Positions 10,256 to 19,630 of a stretch of 64,000 nt of DNA are shown in pieces (position 1 is the first letter of the stretch; each line of letters opens with the position of its first letter). The stretch lies in contig JAQSDV010000002.1 of assembly GCA_029945425.1 (NCBI GenBank), positions 875,960 through 939,959 of the forward strand. The letters run 5' to 3'. Both the position numbers and the translations under genes were made by a program. This DNA is from a bacterium (lineage in GTDB: Bacteria > Pseudomonadota > Alphaproteobacteria > Micavibrionales > UBA2020). The notes below the pieces were generated by a model. That model was not told the DNA's origin and ran no database searches. It saw only the letters and a list, made by a program, of their open reading frames with translations.

Positions 10256-11174
10256 AAAAGGCACTCCCATCCACGGCTGGCTGAACCTCGACAAGCCGCT
10301 GGGGATTACGTCCACACAGGCGATTGGCCGCGTGCGGCGGTTGACGCAGGCGCAGAAGCTGGGTCATGCCGGCACGCTCGATCCGCTGGCGACCGGCATC
10401 CTGCCGATTGCGCTGGGCGAGGCGACCAAGACCATCCCGTTTGTGCAGGATTCCGACAAGATCTACAAATTTACCGTAAAATGGGGCGAGGCGCGCACGA
10501 CCGACGATTGCGAAGGCGCCGTCACTCAAAGCTCCGACAAGCGCCCGACGGAGGCCGAAATCACGGCACTCATCCCCCGCTTCATCGGCACGATTTCACA
10601 GACCCCGCCCCAGTTCTCCGCCATCAAGATTGACGGAGAAAGGGCCTATGATCTGGCCCGGGAAGGCGAAAAAGTCGATATCCAGCCCCGGAATGTGGTG
10701 GTTTACGATTTTAAACTGCTCAAAACGACCGAAAATGACGCGGAATTCGAATTAAACTGCGGAAAAGGCACCTATGTGCGTTCCATCGCCCGCGATATGG
10801 GGCAGATTTTGGGCTGTTTCGGCCATGTTTCGCTGCTCCGCCGCACCGCCGTTGGCGGGTTTACAGAGGAAAACTCGATTTCTCTGGACGAATTCGAGAA
10901 AATAATGCAATCTGCCGCTCCTGATCAGGTTCTGATGCCTGTGGAGACTGTGCTGGACGACATCCCGGCACTAGCCATGACAGGATTGGAGATCAGCCGT
11001 ATTAAGCAGGGTCAGACCCTGAGGTTTTTGTCGCGGCAGGATATCGAGCGCCTTACGGTTGCAGGTATCGACGAGACAACCACTTTGGTTCTGGCCGTTG
11101 GGGACAACAAGCCCCTCGCCCTTCTTGAGAAGAACGGGATAGAGCTTCATCCGGTCAAAGTCTTTAACCTTTAA
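10242..11174 (+). CDS. truB: tRNA pseudouridine(55) synthase
   Basis: [59 protein letters not shown]. Confidence 0.96.
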   Translation: MARNKKGTPIHGWLNLDKPLGITSTQAIGRVRRLTQAQKLGHAGTLDPLATGILPIALGEATKTIPFVQDSDKIYKFTVKWGEARTTDDCEGAVTQSSDKRPTEAEITALIPRFIGTISQTPPQFSAIKIDGERAYDLAREGEKVDIQPRNVVVYDFKLLKTTENDAEFELNCGKGTYVRSIARDMGQILGCFGHVSLLRRTAVGGFTEENSISLDEFEKIMQSAAPDQVLMPVETVLDDIPALAMTGLEISRIKQGQTLRFLSRQDIERLTVAGIDETTTLVLAVGDNKPLALLEKNGIELHPVKVFNL

Positions 11175-11191
11175 TTTTAAAGGAGTATACG

Positions 11192-11461
11192 ATGTCGCTG
11201 ACAAAGAGCACGAAGTCGGAAACGATCAAGAAATACGCAACCACCCCCAAGGACACCGGTTCCGCGGAAGTGCAAGTTGCCCTCTTGACCACACGCATCA
11301 GCCAACTGACCGAACACATGAAGACCCACAAAAAAGACATGGGTTCGCGCCGCGGTCTACTGCTGATGGTGTCCAAACGCCGCCGCCACCTCAACTACCT
11401 GAAAAAAGTTGACTCCAAAGGCTACGAAAAGCTGATCGACAGCCTCGGCCTGCGTCGCTAA
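11192..11461 (+). CDS. rpsO: 30S ribosomal protein S15
   Basis: [52 protein letters not shown]. Confidence 0.98.
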   Translation: MSLTKSTKSETIKKYATTPKDTGSAEVQVALLTTRISQLTEHMKTHKKDMGSRRGLLLMVSKRRRHLNYLKKVDSKGYEKLIDSLGLRR

Positions 11462-11484
11462 TTTTAGATTTCAGATACAAGGGA

Positions 11485-11516
11485 AAAGCCGCTGATTAGT
11501 CAGCGGCTTTTTCTTT
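11485..11516 (+). terminator. Intrinsic terminator after rpsO
   Basis: AAAGCCGCTGATTAGTCAGCGGCTTTTTCTTTT: stem plus T-tract. Confidence 0.9.
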
Positions 11517-11518
11517 TG

Positions 11519-12379
11519 CTAAATTGCATTTAAGAGATCGTAAAGCAGCTTTCCAAACATCCCAACTATTATTGATATGATAGTTGCCTGATGCGCTTTG
11601 GTACGATTATCCGGCGTGACATAATCAACGCGGGGGAATACCCATCTAGCATAATGAAATAAGCACCTAAAAAATATCAGTACGAAGCAGAAAATATACA
11701 CATAGAGAGTGTTTCTTATAAACGTATCGGTTATCCCATTCAGCGAGCCCTGTAACCTGTAACAAACATAAAAAGCCACAGGAATATTAAAAGTGAACAT
11801 CACCAAATCGTAAACCGATTGTTTATGAACAAATCGAACAGGCGCGGGGTGAGCATTGATAAATGACACGAGTTCGTGAAACACGCCGTTTACCCAAGTG
11901 GGGTTAGAGCCACATACGGCAACATTTGATTCATTGGGGGTTTCATTTCCAGGCAGCACCGTGAAATCAAATATTTTAGGTTTAGAGAATTGTAGAAAGA
12001 CAGTTAACTCATTATGTGGATGATAGTTGTGAGTTACTTTGAGCGGGGTTTTACTATCGATAAATAAAGATTCCACATGGATTGGAAAATTTACCGAACT
12101 AAAAACTTCCGGAATGCTCCCCCAAAGTGTGACACCTCCATTTCCCACAAGGTTGACTTTGAGTTGAAATCCTTGGCGAAGTTTCAAAATATCATCATCA
12201 ACCGCTTTATCCTTACCAACAGTCTGAATATAGATTTCAACTTCTAACTCAGCTGCTGCCAAAGCTCTTTCTTGAAGAATGTCACAAAACTTTCTCAACT
12301 TATCTTTTGTGAAGGCAAGAGAATCAATTTTAATTTTTTGATCATTTCGAACAACTGGCACTTTATTAATTTCTGACAT
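11519..12379 (-). CDS. Hypothetical protein with soluble N-terminus and two C-terminal TM segments
   Basis: Complete 286-aa ORF in an AT-rich patch; hydrophobic stretches YDLVMFTFNIPVAFYVCY and TLYVYIFCFVLIFF; no family recognised. Confidence 0.65.
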   Translation of the reverse strand: MSEINKVPVVRNDQKIKIDSLAFTKDKLRKFCDILQERALAAAELEVEIYIQTVGKDKAVDDDILKLRQGFQLKVNLVGNGGVTLWGSIPEVFSSVNFPIHVESLFIDSKTPLKVTHNYHPHNELTVFLQFSKPKIFDFTVLPGNETPNESNVAVCGSNPTWVNGVFHELVSFINAHPAPVRFVHKQSVYDLVMFTFNIPVAFYVCYRLQGSLNGITDTFIRNTLYVYIFCFVLIFFRCLFHYARWVFPRVDYVTPDNRTKAHQATIISIIVGMFGKLLYDLLNAI

Positions 12380-12403
12380 TTAAAAACCGTCCTTAAATAA
12401 AAA

Positions 12404-13186
12404 TTATTCCATCACCCAGCCGTGGCTCACCAGCAGCGACTGGCCGGTCAGGGCGTTGGTTTTGAATTCGGCGAAGAACAGGGCGACGTCGGCGACATCC
12501 TGCAGGGTCGTGAATTCGCCGTCGACGGTGTCCTTCAGCATGATTTTTTTAATCACGTCGTCTTCGGAAATGTTCAGCGCCTGTGCCTGTTCGGGGATCT
12601 GTTTTTCAACCAGCGGTGTGCGGACGAAGCCGGGGCAGATGACGTTGCAGCGCACGCCATGTTTCGCGCCCTCTTTCGCGATCACCTTGCCGAAGCCGAT
12701 CAGCGCGTGCTTCGCGGTCACATAGGGCGCTTTCAGCAGCGATGCGGTTTTGGAATGGGCGGAACCCATCAGGATAACGCTGCCGCCCCTGCCCTGTTTG
12801 TACATATGGCGCAGCGCCGCGCGGGTGGTGAGGAACGCGCCGTCGACATGGACCGCCATCAGCAGTTTCCATTTCGCGTAGTCGAAATCCTCGATGGGTG
12901 CCACGATCTGGATGCCGGCATTGCTGACAAGGATGTCGATGCCGCCGAGTTCTTTTGCGGCGCGGTCGATGCCCGCATCCACCTGTTCCTCGTTCGACAC
13001 ATCCATCGCGATGCCGATGGCGCGCTTGCCGGTAGGGTCGAGCTGTTTGGCGGCGGCGTCTGCGGCGGCGCCGTTCAGGTCGGCCAATGCCACCTTCGCG
13101 CCTTCGCGCAGATAGGTGCGGGCGATTTCGAGGCCGAGGCCGCTGGCCGCGCCGGTGACGACGGCGACTTTGTCTTGCAGACGCAT
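12404..13186 (-). CDS. 3-hydroxybutyrate dehydrogenase (short-chain dehydrogenase/reductase)
   Basis: VTGAASGLGLEIAR, LVSNAGIQIVAPIEDF, YVTAKHALIGFGKVIAKE, CNVICPGFVRTPLVEKQI. Confidence 0.85.
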   Translation of the reverse strand: MRLQDKVAVVTGAASGLGLEIARTYLREGAKVALADLNGAAADAAAKQLDPTGKRAIGIAMDVSNEEQVDAGIDRAAKELGGIDILVSNAGIQIVAPIEDFDYAKWKLLMAVHVDGAFLTTRAALRHMYKQGRGGSVILMGSAHSKTASLLKAPYVTAKHALIGFGKVIAKEGAKHGVRCNVICPGFVRTPLVEKQIPEQAQALNISEDDVIKKIMLKDTVDGEFTTLQDVADVALFFAEFKTNALTGQSLLVSHGWVME

Positions 13187-13490
13187 GATCTTCTCCTTGA
13201 TGCAGCGCACAAAATAAGCCCCTGTAGCTTCCGAGTCAACGTGGCTGAAACGGTGGCGGGGCGTTGTCGCGCGGGCGGGAATTCCCGTGGAGTTTGCTGT
13301 TATCTGTTCACAATGTTCAATAACCCATCATCCATAACTGTATCACAAAAATGCGTAAAACGCAATTACTACTGGGCAAGCAGTTGTTATCCCGTACCTA
13401 TTCGCGGCGCACGCCATGGCCTTGGTGGATTGACTTGGGGGGCGATGCTTCCTACCATCCAATAACATCAAGAACTTGAAGGCAACCGCC

Positions 13491-14108
13491 ATGAGATTCG
13501 CAGACACCAAGCTGCCGCAGCACCCTGTCATCGAACAGGCATTCAACGAGCTGACGCGCCTCGATACCGACAACCAGTTCACCGACCGGGGATTGCGCAT
13601 CGCGCAGATCATCGCGGCCGAAAGCCTGTCGAAAGATCCCGATGCGATTGCCGCAGGGCTGCTGGTGCCGATGGCGAGCGACACCGGACAAGTGCTGCTG
13701 GCGCAGGCGACCCTGCCGCCCCGCGTGACCGAAATTATCCAGTCCGTGTTCGATATCGGCGGCATGACGATGCGCGGCGAACCCATCGAAACATTTTACA
13801 AGGAACTGGATTCCGGCGCGCGCTCCGTCATCCTCGCCTCCAGCTACCGCATGTTCGAAGTGATGGCGGCGGAGATGGAGGAAAGCCTGATCGCATCGCG
13901 CCGCGCGGGCGCCAAGGCCGATGCCGCGTTCCTGCAGGAAACCCTCGACCCCGTCAAAAAATTCACCGGCATGATCTGCCGCGCGGAAGCCGAGGAAAAA
14001 CAGCTGGCGCAGAAATGCGACGATGCCGTAATCCGCATCGAAACGCTGATCCACGGCGCAAACCCGCCCGCGCCAACAAAAGCGGCACCGGCGCAGCCGA
14101 AACCTTAA
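13491..14108 (+). CDS. Hypothetical protein; degenerate HD/RSH-like helical domain
   Basis: LRIAQIIAAESLSKDPDAIAAGLLVPMASDTG...LPPRVTEIIQSV resembles RelA/SpoT-type HD layout without the HD dyad. Confidence 0.55.
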   Translation: MRFADTKLPQHPVIEQAFNELTRLDTDNQFTDRGLRIAQIIAAESLSKDPDAIAAGLLVPMASDTGQVLLAQATLPPRVTEIIQSVFDIGGMTMRGEPIETFYKELDSGARSVILASSYRMFEVMAAEMEESLIASRRAGAKADAAFLQETLDPVKKFTGMICRAEAEEKQLAQKCDDAVIRIETLIHGANPPAPTKAAPAQPKP

Positions 14109-14114
14109 AAGATA

Positions 14115-14531
14115 TTATCGCGACCAGACGGTGACCGGCACGTTCATCGCGCTGCCGTTCAGCGACATCGCGACCGTGACCGTGTTCGGATAGTTGCAGG
14201 AGACGCAAGCGGTTTGCGTGCCCTTTACTTCCGCGCCTTCGCTGGGGGCGAAGCTGGGGCGGACGGTGTTGCGGCCGGACATATGCTCGCCCTTGAAGCA
14301 GGAAACGTTCATCATATCGGGCGCGCGGCGCACCATCACGGCACCCGGCGCCTTGACGGCATAGGTGTCGTTGCCGCTTTGCATGACGCAGTTCACGCCC
14401 GTTACGCCGGGTGTGTTGATCACGATGCTCTGGTACGGCGTGCGCGCGGGCGGTGCCATCGACACCTCTTTTTCGGCGCAGGCGGAGAGCAGCATGGCTG
14501 CCGCCAGCACGGTAAATTTCAATTGGTTCAT
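14115..14531 (-). CDS. Putative lipoprotein
   Basis: N-terminal signal with lipobox LLSAC (MNQLKFTVLAAAMLLSACAEKE). Confidence 0.65.
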   Translation of the reverse strand: MNQLKFTVLAAAMLLSACAEKEVSMAPPARTPYQSIVINTPGVTGVNCVMQSGNDTYAVKAPGAVMVRRAPDMMNVSCFKGEHMSGRNTVRPSFAPSEGAEVKGTQTACVSCNYPNTVTVAMSLNGSAMNVPVTVWSR

Positions 14532-15397
14532 ACCGATGGATCCCTGTTGCTGAGTATTTTCTTGATCGCGGGCGCGAGCGCCACGCCGATGATGATGAGG
14601 CCGATTCCGAGCGCCGCGACGAGCGACAGGTTCAAAAGGAAGTTCATTTCGTCGCTGGTATCCTGCGCGGGGTCGGCGATGGTGGCGGGCACGCCGCTGC
14701 CATTGGCCGCCAGCGTCAGGCGCGCATATTCCTTGGCCGTTTCCTTGACGAATTCGTTGTCTTCGGGGCCGGTGTATTGCGCGTAGACGCTATAGATGAT
14801 CGCCTTGTTTTTCACGTTCAGCGCCGACATCGAAATGGCGATCGGAATATCCACCTGCTGGCCGTCGGGCGTTTTCATGCCGATATTCGCCAGCATCGAA
14901 ATGCCGATTGCGTTATCGAGGTTCATGAACGCGCCGAAGCTTTTGGATTGGCCGATGCTCACCTGCGGGCCGCCGCCCTGATTGATGTTGTTCAGCATGT
15001 CCTGCGCGGCCTTGTCCGCCTCCAGCACGCCGCCGGTTTCGCGGATGATCGCCTGCTTGAAGATATCAAAATCCTGCTGGCCCTTGATCGTCACATCGGC
15101 CTTGGTGGTTTGCACCAGCATGTATTTCTTGATGCCGTTGGCGGGGTTTTCCTCCATCGCCTTCAGGTCTTTAAAAGACAGGTAAACCGCAAGCAAGCGG
15201 TTTTCCGGCGGCACGAACTGCTTTACCAGCGTGTCGAACTGCGGGTTCTTGCCATAGTTTTCCTGAAACCCCAGCAGCTCCGGCAGCGCGATTTCCTGAT
15301 CGCCGACGAAGGAATTGCGCGCAACCGCAATGTCTTCCGCGCGCGAAGGGGCGGCGAAGGCAATGATGAGCGCAAGAGCGAGGATAAGATGTTTCAA
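14528..15397 (-). CDS. Hypothetical secreted/membrane protein
   Basis: Signal peptide MKHLILALALIIAFAAPSRAED and C-terminal TM LVAALGIGLIIIGVALAPAI. Confidence 0.65.
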   Translation of the reverse strand: MKHLILALALIIAFAAPSRAEDIAVARNSFVGDQEIALPELLGFQENYGKNPQFDTLVKQFVPPENRLLAVYLSFKDLKAMEENPANGIKKYMLVQTTKADVTIKGQQDFDIFKQAIIRETGGVLEADKAAQDMLNNINQGGGPQVSIGQSKSFGAFMNLDNAIGISMLANIGMKTPDGQQVDIPIAISMSALNVKNKAIIYSVYAQYTGPEDNEFVKETAKEYARLTLAANGSGVPATIADPAQDTSDEMNFLLNLSLVAALGIGLIIIGVALAPAIKKILSNRDPSV

Positions 15398-16065
15398 GGT
15401 TTCGGTCCTGGGGTGGCGGGTTTCTGCGGCTTGGGCGGCATCTGGTAATGGTTCACCAGTTTTCCGTCTTCATATTCATACACGACCGGCGCGGCGTTCG
15501 GCACGCGCTGGCGGTTCGACCAGATGTCTTCGGTGGGCACCGGCTTCGTGCCGATGGCGATTTCGAAGGCGACCATGATGCCGGAATGGGACGCCACCAG
15601 AACCGTTTCGCCACGCTCCAGACGCGGCACGATTTCTTCGTCATAGAATTTTTTGGTGCGCGCCACCATCTGCTCGTCGCTTTCGCCGTTCGGCAGCGCG
15701 ATGTTGTAGGCACGCGGATAATTCAGGATTTCGGGATCGGTCAGCTTGTCGCGGCCGGTGAAGTCGCCGGAGTCCCCCTCCACGATCTCGGCGCGCTTTT
15801 CGATGTTCCATGCGCCGTCGGGATTTTTCAGGTGGTCGTTCGTGCCGGAATTTTCCAACGCGATTGCCGCCGTGTTGAAGGCGCGCTGCAGCGTGGATGC
15901 ATAGGCCTTGTCGAACACGAAGCCGTCGAGGCTGCGGCCCGCTTCGCGCGCCTGATCCTCGCCCATGGGCGTGAGCGCGATATCGTGCAGGCCGGTCATG
16001 TAATGAAGCTTGTTGTATTCCGTCTGTCCGTGGCGGAACAGGACGAGCGTGCCTTTGGTCTTGGT
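15394..16065 (-). CDS. Histidine phosphatase family protein (copy 1)
   Basis: LVLFRHGQTEYNKLHYMTG, AYASTLQRAFNTA, VLVASHSGIM. Confidence 0.85.
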   Translation of the reverse strand, partial: TKTKGTLVLFRHGQTEYNKLHYMTGLHDIALTPMGEDQAREAGRSLDGFVFDKAYASTLQRAFNTAAIALENSGTNDHLKNPDGAWNIEKRAEIVEGDSGDFTGRDKLTDPEILNYPRAYNIALPNGESDEQMVARTKKFYDEEIVPRLERGETVLVASHSGIMVAFEIAIGTKPVPTEDIWSNRQRVPNAAPVVYEYEDGKLVNHYQMPPKPQKPATPGPKP

Positions 16066-16106
16066 CATGCCTGAAGCCTTTATTTGTGGTTCAGGCAAAT
16101 ATAGCG

Positions 16107-16796
16107 TTACGGTTTCGGTTTGGAAACACCCGATTTCGGGGGCTGGAACGCGGCTGGAACCTTGGTGTTTTCCAGCTGGTGATGGCCTGTCATGACGCCG
16201 TTTTCGTATTCGAAGATAATCGGAGTCGCATTCGCGATGCGGTGCCCCGAACCCCAGATTCCCTTTTTCGGGTCGGGAATTTCGAGGCCCATCACGACGT
16301 CGAACGCATGCACGATTCCCGCATGCGCCGCGACCAGCACCGTTTCGCCGCGTTCAATGCGCGGCAGGATTTCGTCGCGGTAGAATTTTTCCACGCGCTG
16401 CACCACCTGCCAGTCGCTTTCGCCATTCGGCAGCGGCGTGATATAGCTGCGCAAATAACCCGTGATACGCGGGTCATCCATATGCATGCCCGTGAAATCG
16501 CCGGCATCGCTTTCCATGATGACGGGGCTTTGTTCGATGTCCCATACGCCGTTTTTGTCGAGATGCGCGTTGTTTGATGATGATCCGAGCGCCAGCACAG
16601 CCGTATTGAACGCGCGGCTGAGCGTCGATGAGTAAACCTTGTCGAACGCAATCGCGCCGAAGCTCAAGCCCGCCTCGCGCGCCTGATCCTCGCCGAGCGG
16701 CGTCAGCGGTGCGTCCGCCTGTCCGGTCATGAGATGCTGTTCGTTATATGTCGTTTGCCCGTGCCGGAGCAGCACGAGTTTGCCCTTGATGGTCAT
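16107..16796 (-). CDS. Histidine phosphatase family protein (copy 2)
   Basis: LVLLRHGQTTYNEQHLMTGQ, VYSSTLSRAFNTA, VLVAAHAGIV. Confidence 0.85.
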   Translation of the reverse strand: MTIKGKLVLLRHGQTTYNEQHLMTGQADAPLTPLGEDQAREAGLSFGAIAFDKVYSSTLSRAFNTAVLALGSSSNNAHLDKNGVWDIEQSPVIMESDAGDFTGMHMDDPRITGYLRSYITPLPNGESDWQVVQRVEKFYRDEILPRIERGETVLVAAHAGIVHAFDVVMGLEIPDPKKGIWGSGHRIANATPIIFEYENGVMTGHHQLENTKVPAAFQPPKSGVSKPKP

Positions 16797-16902
16797 TTCT
16801 AATCTGTGCCTTAGTCTTTTTCTTGATTATGGGCAATATAACAGGTTTTCCCGCATAATGGAATACGGAAAACAAGAATTTTAAGGCATTGATATTATTA
16901 TA

Positions 16903-17610
16903 TTAAGGCTTGGCCGCGCCGAGTTTCGGCGGCTTCGGCGGTTTGTTCTGGTTGGCGGCTTCCAGCTCTTTCGGGTTGTCGAGGCGGAAGTGGCGGACCA
17001 GCTTGCCGTCTTCGTATTCGGCAACCGTCGGGGTGGCGTTCGGCACGCGGGCGCGCTTCGTCCAGCCCGCATTATCCGGCTGCGGCGTTTCCTGAAAACC
17101 AAGCACGACGTCGAAGGCGCGCATGATGCCGGAATGCGAAACCACCAGAACTGTTTCACCACGCGCAAGGCGCGGCTGCACTTCGGTGTCGAAGAATTTC
17201 TGTACGCGGTCGACGACCTGCTGGTCGCTCTCCCCGCCCGGCAGCGGCTTGTCGAAGCGGCGGCCGTAATTCATGATTTCGGGATCGGTCTTGTGATTGC
17301 GTCCGGTGAAATCGCCGGTATGCAGCTCCGCGATTTCCGCGCGTTGCTCTACATCATACTCGCCATTTTTCAACAGATGCGTCTGGTTGCCCGCGGATTC
17401 CAGCGCGAGCGCCGCAGTATTGAATGCGCGGCCGAGGTTGGAGGCATAGGCCTTGTCGAACTGGAACACGCTAATGACACGCCCTGCTTCCCGCGCCTGT
17501 TCCTCGCCCGTGGCATTCAGCGGAATATCCCGCTGGCCGGTCATGAGGTGCTGGACATTGTAATCGGTCTGTCCGTGGCGGAGGATGACGAGAGTGCCTT
17601 TTTTAGCCAT
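16903..17610 (-). CDS. Histidine phosphatase family protein (copy 3)
   Basis: LVILRHGQTDYNVQHLMTGQ, AYASNLGRAFNTA, VLVVSHSGIM. Confidence 0.85.
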   Translation of the reverse strand: MAKKGTLVILRHGQTDYNVQHLMTGQRDIPLNATGEEQAREAGRVISVFQFDKAYASNLGRAFNTAALALESAGNQTHLLKNGEYDVEQRAEIAELHTGDFTGRNHKTDPEIMNYGRRFDKPLPGGESDQQVVDRVQKFFDTEVQPRLARGETVLVVSHSGIMRAFDVVLGFQETPQPDNAGWTKRARVPNATPTVAEYEDGKLVRHFRLDNPKELEAANQNKPPKPPKLGAAKP

Positions 17611-18220
17611 TCGCTGCTTTCTTGATGAAGTAATTCTTTTGCTTCTGCGCCTTGTCCATTTCGAACACCAGCGGCACGCCGGTCGGGATTTCCGCGCTGT
17701 TGATGTTTTCGGGCGTGTTTTCCTCGAGGATGATCAGCATCGCGCGCAGGGTGTTGCCGTGTGCGGCGACCAGCACGTTCTTGCCTTCTTTCAGCAGCGG
17801 TTCGATATGCGCCTTGTAATACGGGCGCACGCGGTCGACCACATCCTTCAGGCTTTCGCCGTTGGGCGGCTGCACGTCGTAGGAACGGCGCCAGATATGC
17901 ACCTGCTCCTCGCCGAATTTTTTGCGCATTTCGTCTTTGTTCAATCCGGTCAGGTCGCCGTAGTCGCGTTCGCGCAGATCGTCGTCCTTGATGAAATCAT
18001 GCTGCTGCCCTGCTTCGGTCATCGCGAGCGAAGCGGTGTTATAGGCGCGTTTCAGAGTTGATGTGAAGACCGCGTCGAACTTGATGTTCTTCAGCGACTG
18101 GCCGGCGGATTTTGCTTCCTCGATACCGGTTGCGCTCAGGTCAACATCGGTGAAACCGGTGAATTTGTTTTCCTTGTTCCATTCGCTTTCGCCATGGCGG
18201 AGCAGCACGAGGTAATTCAT
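17603..18220 (-). CDS. gpmA: 2,3-bisphosphoglycerate-dependent phosphoglycerate mutase
   Basis: YLVLLRHGESEWNKENKFTGFTDVDLSATGIEEAKSAG, FTSTLKRAYNTA, RDYGDLTGLNKDE, VLVAAHGNTLRAM. Confidence 0.88.
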   Translation of the reverse strand: MNYLVLLRHGESEWNKENKFTGFTDVDLSATGIEEAKSAGQSLKNIKFDAVFTSTLKRAYNTASLAMTEAGQQHDFIKDDDLRERDYGDLTGLNKDEMRKKFGEEQVHIWRRSYDVQPPNGESLKDVVDRVRPYYKAHIEPLLKEGKNVLVAAHGNTLRAMLIILEENTPENINSAEIPTGVPLVFEMDKAQKQKNYFIKKAANG

Positions 18221-18335
18221 TTTCAGCCCTTTTTTCCAATGTTGCATTGTTATGGTATCTGCCGGATGGAGGTTTGACAACACCTATCTGGCCGTCTTTT
18301 TACTAGCGAAATTCGCCTTTAATAACAACCGGAAA

Positions 18336-19385
18336 TCATTTGGCCACCACGGGCTTGCGATACCTGGTTTTATACCGCTTGGCAAATTCCAGCGCGGGGC
18401 GTTCGATGATGAAATACGACGCGCTGGCGACAATCAGCGTCAGCACAATCGTGACCGGCAGCGTCACCGTCCAGTCGCGCCCGACCGTCGTGTAGGCGGC
18501 GATCGGGTAATGATAAAGATAGATGCCATACGATATGCGCCCCAGATAGGCGGGCACGTATGATCCCAGAAATTTCACCACCGCATTCGCATGATCCGAC
18601 ATCACGGCATAGATCAGCAGCGCCGTGAAAATTTCCGTGACCGTCACGCCCAGCGCGAACGACCACGAAATGCGCGGCACCGCCGTCCACAGGCAGAGCA
18701 GGAACAGCGCGGAAAACACGGCGAGCGGAATTTTGTATTCCGGCAGCTTGCCCCCGCCCTGCATAAATGCCGCCACGAACCCGCCGAGGATCAACCCGCT
18801 GATGCGGTAATCAAACCGCAGGTACAGGGAATCCTTGAAATAGACGCAGCCAATCGCCTTCCACGCCAGCGACAGCAAAAACATGCCGCCCATGATTTTC
18901 GCCAGATGCTTTTTCTTGGCGCTGCGGCACAGTGCCAGCAGAATGAAGGGCCAGATGATGTAATAATGCTCCTCGATCGCAATCGACCAGGTATGCATGA
19001 TGATCGATGTTTTCGGCATCCAGTCAAGCAGCAGCGCGACATCGGTCAGATAGAGCGCGGCGATGCCCGCATGGCGGTAATAATTCTGCAGCGCCGTCGG
19101 TGGTATGCCCAGCAGCCCCCAGAAGCCCAGCATCACCAGCAGCAATAACAGCAGCAGCGCGGGATACAGGCGGCAGATGCGCCGCAGGTAAAAGAACGGC
19201 AGGTTGATATGCCCCGTCTCGGCATGTTCCTTCATCAGCAGCGTCGTGATGATAAAACCGCTGAGGACGAAAAAGACATCCACCCCCAGATAGCCCGACC
19301 CCATAAACGGCACGCCCGCATGGAACAGCAGCACCAGCAGCACGGCGAAGGCGCGGATGCCATCGAGGGCTGGCGTGTATTTCAT
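18336..19385 (-). CDS. Acyltransferase 3 family membrane protein (OafA/YrhL-like)
   Basis: LDGIRAFAVLLVLLFHAGV, YLGVDVFFVLSGFIITTLL, FYLRRICRLYPALLLL. Confidence 0.9.
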   Translation of the reverse strand: MKYTPALDGIRAFAVLLVLLFHAGVPFMGSGYLGVDVFFVLSGFIITTLLMKEHAETGHINLPFFYLRRICRLYPALLLLLLLVMLGFWGLLGIPPTALQNYYRHAGIAALYLTDVALLLDWMPKTSIIMHTWSIAIEEHYYIIWPFILLALCRSAKKKHLAKIMGGMFLLSLAWKAIGCVYFKDSLYLRFDYRISGLILGGFVAAFMQGGGKLPEYKIPLAVFSALFLLCLWTAVPRISWSFALGVTVTEIFTALLIYAVMSDHANAVVKFLGSYVPAYLGRISYGIYLYHYPIAAYTTVGRDWTVTLPVTIVLTLIVASASYFIIERPALEFAKRYKTRYRKPVVAK

Positions 19386-19630
19386 GAAGGGGTTTTTTCC
19401 GTGAATTGCGGGTGGCCGTACGCACCAAGTTTATCGAAGAAATCGCTGTTTGAACGCAATTTTCCGCGTTTTGGGCGGATAGCGGCTTTTAGTTTACATA
19501 TACCGTCTATTTCGCTTTGACTTTCATCGGTTTTAATGCGATTTATTCAATCGAAAATAAGGTGAAAAAGTAAGTAAAAGCCCCTTTTAGCAATCCTTAT
19601 TGGCAAGGGGCGAATGTAAAGGAAAGACGA

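Noticed and set aside
15394-18220. Phosphatase array considered as a phage-defence cluster
   Set aside because: All four look like ordinary histidine phosphatases with intact catalytic residues and one is a glycolytic gpmA; nothing ties them to defence
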